From positions 1 to 7,841 of the forward strand of contig JAEEGU010000024.1 of NCBI GenBank assembly GCA_016280485.1: a stretch of 7,841 bases of DNA, in the 5' to 3' direction. The translations under genes were made by a program, and so were the position numbers. Every line of letters starts with the position of its first letter. The first letter of the stretch is position 1. Positions 5,997 through 7,841 of the stretch are shown here, in pieces. Source of the stretch: Bacillota bacterium. GTDB taxonomy: Bacteria; Bacillota; Clostridia; Peptostreptococcales; Anaerovoracaceae. The notes beneath the pieces are model-generated. The model saw nothing but the letters and a program-made list of their open reading frames with translations, had not been told where the DNA came from and made no database searches.

Positions 5997-7719
5997 AAGC
6001 ACCAGGCTTCGCAACACCTTTCGCCTGATAGGTGCGATGAAGCCATACAGGGTAGAGATGACTTTTACCATAATCTCAGCCTTTTTCAAGCACCTCGGTG
6101 TAATCGGAGCGGCTGCGGTATCGGCATACGCTGTTGCGCTTGCGATAGAGGGCAGGCTTTCGGGGCATGGCACGGTGATTGCGGCAGTTCTTGCGATTTG
6201 CATTGCACTCAGAGCGATTGCAAATTACGGAGAAATGTTCTTCGGTCATGATGTGGCCTACAAGGTGCTTCGTGACTTCAGAATAGAGCTTTACAGCAAG
6301 ATAGAGACGATATCACCTGCTTATATGGTAAGGCGCCATTCGGGGCAGATCGGAGCCACACTGATGGGTGATATAGAGCTGCTCGAGTGGTTCCTGGCAC
6401 ATACCTTTGGGAGCTTTATTGTCGGAGGAATGGTTACGACCCTTTTGATTATCGTGCTCGCGCTCATTCACCCTGCAGCAGCGCTCGCAATGTTGCTATT
6501 TTCGGTGCTCATTGTAATAACACCGTTTGTTTTCAGAAAAAAAGCGGATATCCAGGGGCGTGAAGTCAGGGAAGCTCTCGCAAGTGCAGGGACTCTTTCA
6601 ATCGAGGGTATCCAGGGTCTCCGTGAAATTTCAATGCTCGGAGACAGCACCAGATATAAAGAAAAAAACAGGATGGCTCTGAGAAAGCTCTATGACGCAC
6701 AGCTTTCCTTCAGCAGGCGGACGGGTACGGAATCAATGCTGATGCAGTTTGCCGTGGGCACATTTGTTGTTACTATGATGCTGCTTTCAGCCTTTCTGGT
6801 TCGCTTTGGAAATCTGGAATTTACGATGTATCCTGTAGTGCTTACCATATCTTCGCTGATATTTGCGCCTCTCATCGATATGTGCGGCTATGCGAGGAAT
6901 CTGGGAAATGTTTTTGCTGCGGCGGACAGAGTGCAAAGGATGCTCGATGAAGTGCCGGCGGTCAGCGATGCAGGTGATACGGAGCTTGACGAGGGTGAAG
7001 CCGATGTGAAGTTTGAAGGAGTCAGGTTTTCTTACGGAAAAGAGCTGCCCGAGGTGCTTCACGGTGTCAGCTTTGAAATAAAACGCGGCGAGACGGTCGC
7101 TCTGGTCGGCCCTTCGGGTGCGGGCAAGAGTACATGTGCATCGCTGCTTCTCAGGTACTGGGATCCTGCGGAGGGCAGAGTGCTTATCGGTGGAAAGGAC
7201 ATCAGCCGGGTTCGGCTGCAGAGCCTCAGAAAGACTGTATCCGCAGTGCTTCAGGACGTGTACCTGTTTAATATTTCGATAAAGGATAACATAAGGCTTG
7301 GAAAAACCGATGCTACCGATGAGGAAATAATTGAGGCCGCAAAAAGGGCCTACGCTCACGAGTTTATAATGTCGATGCCCCAGGGCTATGATACGGTTGT
7401 CGGAGAGCGCGGCAGAATGCTTTCGGGCGGGCAGAAGCAGAGGATTGCAATCGCCAGAGCGATGCTTTTAAACCCTGCGGTGCTGATTCTGGACGAGGCG
7501 GTATCGGACCTTGATACAGAAAACGAATACTTTATAAACAAAGCATTCGCAGCGGGCGCAAAGGACAGGACAACCATGATAATCGCGCACAGACTTTCAA
7601 CCATAAAGAGCGCGGACCGAGTGGTTTTAATAGACGGAGGACGTGTAATAGGAACAGGCACTCACGAGGAGCTGCTGAACGAGCCTTTCTACAGGAATCT
7701 GATTCAGTCACAGCTGTAA
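5983..7719 (+). CDS. Half-size ABC transporter B (exporter fold, CydC-like; membrane domain plus ATPase domain)
   Basis: This 578-residue partner of transporter A has a six-helix membrane domain (about 22-305) and a C-terminal ATPase domain (about 342-572). Its CydC-like signature is clear: NYGEMFFGHDVAYKVLRDFR (81-100), SPAY (111-114) and DIELLEWF (130-137), matching the pattern 'RY.Er...Hd.a...L...R...y......Pa......G.ll.....D...L' of CydC. ATPase motifs are Walker A GPSGAGKST (376-384), Gln424, signature LSGGQ (480-484), Walker B VLILDE (500-505), D-loop SDLD (508-511) and His536. Both partners keep the catalytic Glu and His, so neither ATP site looks degenerate. The start at 5983 overlaps the upstream stop by 14 bases, implying coupled translation and a fixed ratio of the two halves. 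It is not a standard bd-oxidase CydC context, since no cydAB is present. Its exact substrate and direction of transport are unknown. Confidence 0.9.
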   Translation: MEETKSTRLRNTFRLIGAMKPYRVEMTFTIISAFFKHLGVIGAAAVSAYAVALAIEGRLSGHGTVIAAVLAICIALRAIANYGEMFFGHDVAYKVLRDFRIELYSKIETISPAYMVRRHSGQIGATLMGDIELLEWFLAHTFGSFIVGGMVTTLLIIVLALIHPAAALAMLLFSVLIVITPFVFRKKADIQGREVREALASAGTLSIEGIQGLREISMLGDSTRYKEKNRMALRKLYDAQLSFSRRTGTESMLMQFAVGTFVVTMMLLSAFLVRFGNLEFTMYPVVLTISSLIFAPLIDMCGYARNLGNVFAAADRVQRMLDEVPAVSDAGDTELDEGEADVKFEGVRFSYGKELPEVLHGVSFEIKRGETVALVGPSGAGKSTCASLLLRYWDPAEGRVLIGGKDISRVRLQSLRKTVSAVLQDVYLFNISIKDNIRLGKTDATDEEIIEAAKRAYAHEFIMSMPQGYDTVVGERGRMLSGGQKQRIAIARAMLLNPAVLILDEAVSDLDTENEYFINKAFAAGAKDRTTMIIAHRLSTIKSADRVVLIDGGRVIGTGTHEELLNEPFYRNLIQSQL

Positions 7720-7738
7720 AATACGGCTGTGACTTTTT
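7706..7738 (+). terminator. Intrinsic terminator of the six-gene operon, overlapping the last codons
   Basis: Bases 7706-7718 pair with 7722-7734 in a 13-bp stem with one G-U pair and an AAA loop, followed by a T-run at 7734-7738. The 5' arm includes the last codons of transporter B, and its TAA stop (7717-7719) lies at the stem-loop junction. The tail is short but a second T-run follows at 7744-7747. It closes the operon. There is no A-run on its left side, so it should act on the plus strand only. Confidence 0.85.
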
Positions 7739-7747
7739 GTGACTTTT
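7728..7747 (+). repeat. 10-bp tandem repeat at the terminator tail
   Basis: TGTGACTTTT occurs twice head to tail (7728-7737 and 7738-7747). The first copy is the closing arm and U-tract of the terminator, so the second gives an alternative pairing partner and a second U-tract. It probably arose by local duplication. Confidence 0.85.
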
Positions 7748-7757
7748 AAATTTTGCG

Positions 7758-7786
7758 TTGATTTTAGTGCAATCTTTCTCTATACT
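7758..7786 (+). promoter_or_regulatory. Probable promoter of a gene beyond the right edge
   Basis: TTGATT (7758-7763) and TATACT (7781-7786) are separated by 17 bases in an AT-rich stretch just after the operon terminator. Transcription would start near 7792-7794, inside the tandem repeat described separately. No coding start is visible in the remaining bases, so the gene it would serve lies outside the window. Confidence 0.6.
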
Positions 7787-7788
7787 TT

Positions 7789-7810
7789 TAGTATGTGATT
7801 AGTATGTGAT
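7789..7810 (+). repeat. 11-bp perfect tandem repeat at the expected transcription start, possible operator
   Basis: TAGTATGTGAT is repeated head to tail without a gap (7789-7799 and 7800-7810), starting 2 bases after the proposed -10 element. The 11-base period is close to one DNA turn, so a protein could bind both copies on the same face. No regulator family is recognised for this motif. Confidence 0.75.
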
Positions 7811-7841
7811 GGTTTGCGAAGCTTTAAATCGGCAGGCCGCT

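Noticed and set aside
6787..7359. A 190-codon minus-strand open frame opposite transporter B
   Set aside because: It is a shadow of the transporter ATPase domain, with composition unlike a real protein and no ribosome site supporting it.
1..7841. Insertion sequences, CRISPR arrays, tRNA or rRNA genes
   Set aside because: No transposase frame, spaced repeat array or recognisable structural RNA was seen; apart from the ends, the window is filled by conserved transporter genes.

Overview
The window looks like chromosomal DNA from a Gram-positive, Clostridia-like Firmicute. The signs are moderate GC, an AGGAGG-type ribosome site, U-tailed intrinsic terminators, and a lipobox-bearing solute-binding protein in place of a periplasmic one. 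The species cannot be named from this sequence.

Layout: positions 1-195 hold the 3' end of a gene whose product resembles the C-terminal FCD domain of GntR-family regulators, followed by a strong terminator. A 135-base gap (196-330) holds that terminator, a C9 tract and a good sigma-A-type promoter (271-299). Six tightly packed plus-strand genes follow (331-7719), with gaps of 1, 16, 42 and 6 bases and then a 14-base overlap. They look like one operon and end in a hairpin terminator that begins inside the last gene. The final 100 bases carry another promoter and an 11-bp tandem repeat, probably the control region of a gene beyond the window.

The operon combines two kinds of transporter. Genes 1-4 are a complete type II (BtuCD/FecCDE-type) importer: permease, ATPase, lipoprotein receptor and second permease. 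The two permeases align without gaps at about 45% identity (hand count), so they are probably paralogs that share one ATPase and one receptor. Genes 5-6 are two half-size ABC exporter-fold proteins (membrane domain plus nucleotide-binding domain) that probably form a heterodimer. The second has a clear CydC-like signature and the first is CydD-like. Exporter-fold pairs linked to metal-chelate uptake are known (YbtPQ, IrtAB), and CydDC has been linked to thiol and heme transport.

The most economical reading is uptake of an iron chelate, heme, other tetrapyrrole or corrinoid by genes 1-4, with the pair either completing import or exporting the ligand, a breakdown product or a thiol. The substrate cannot be read from the sequence. 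No biosynthesis gene, regulator gene, Fur-like operator, riboswitch, mobile element or CRISPR array was seen.
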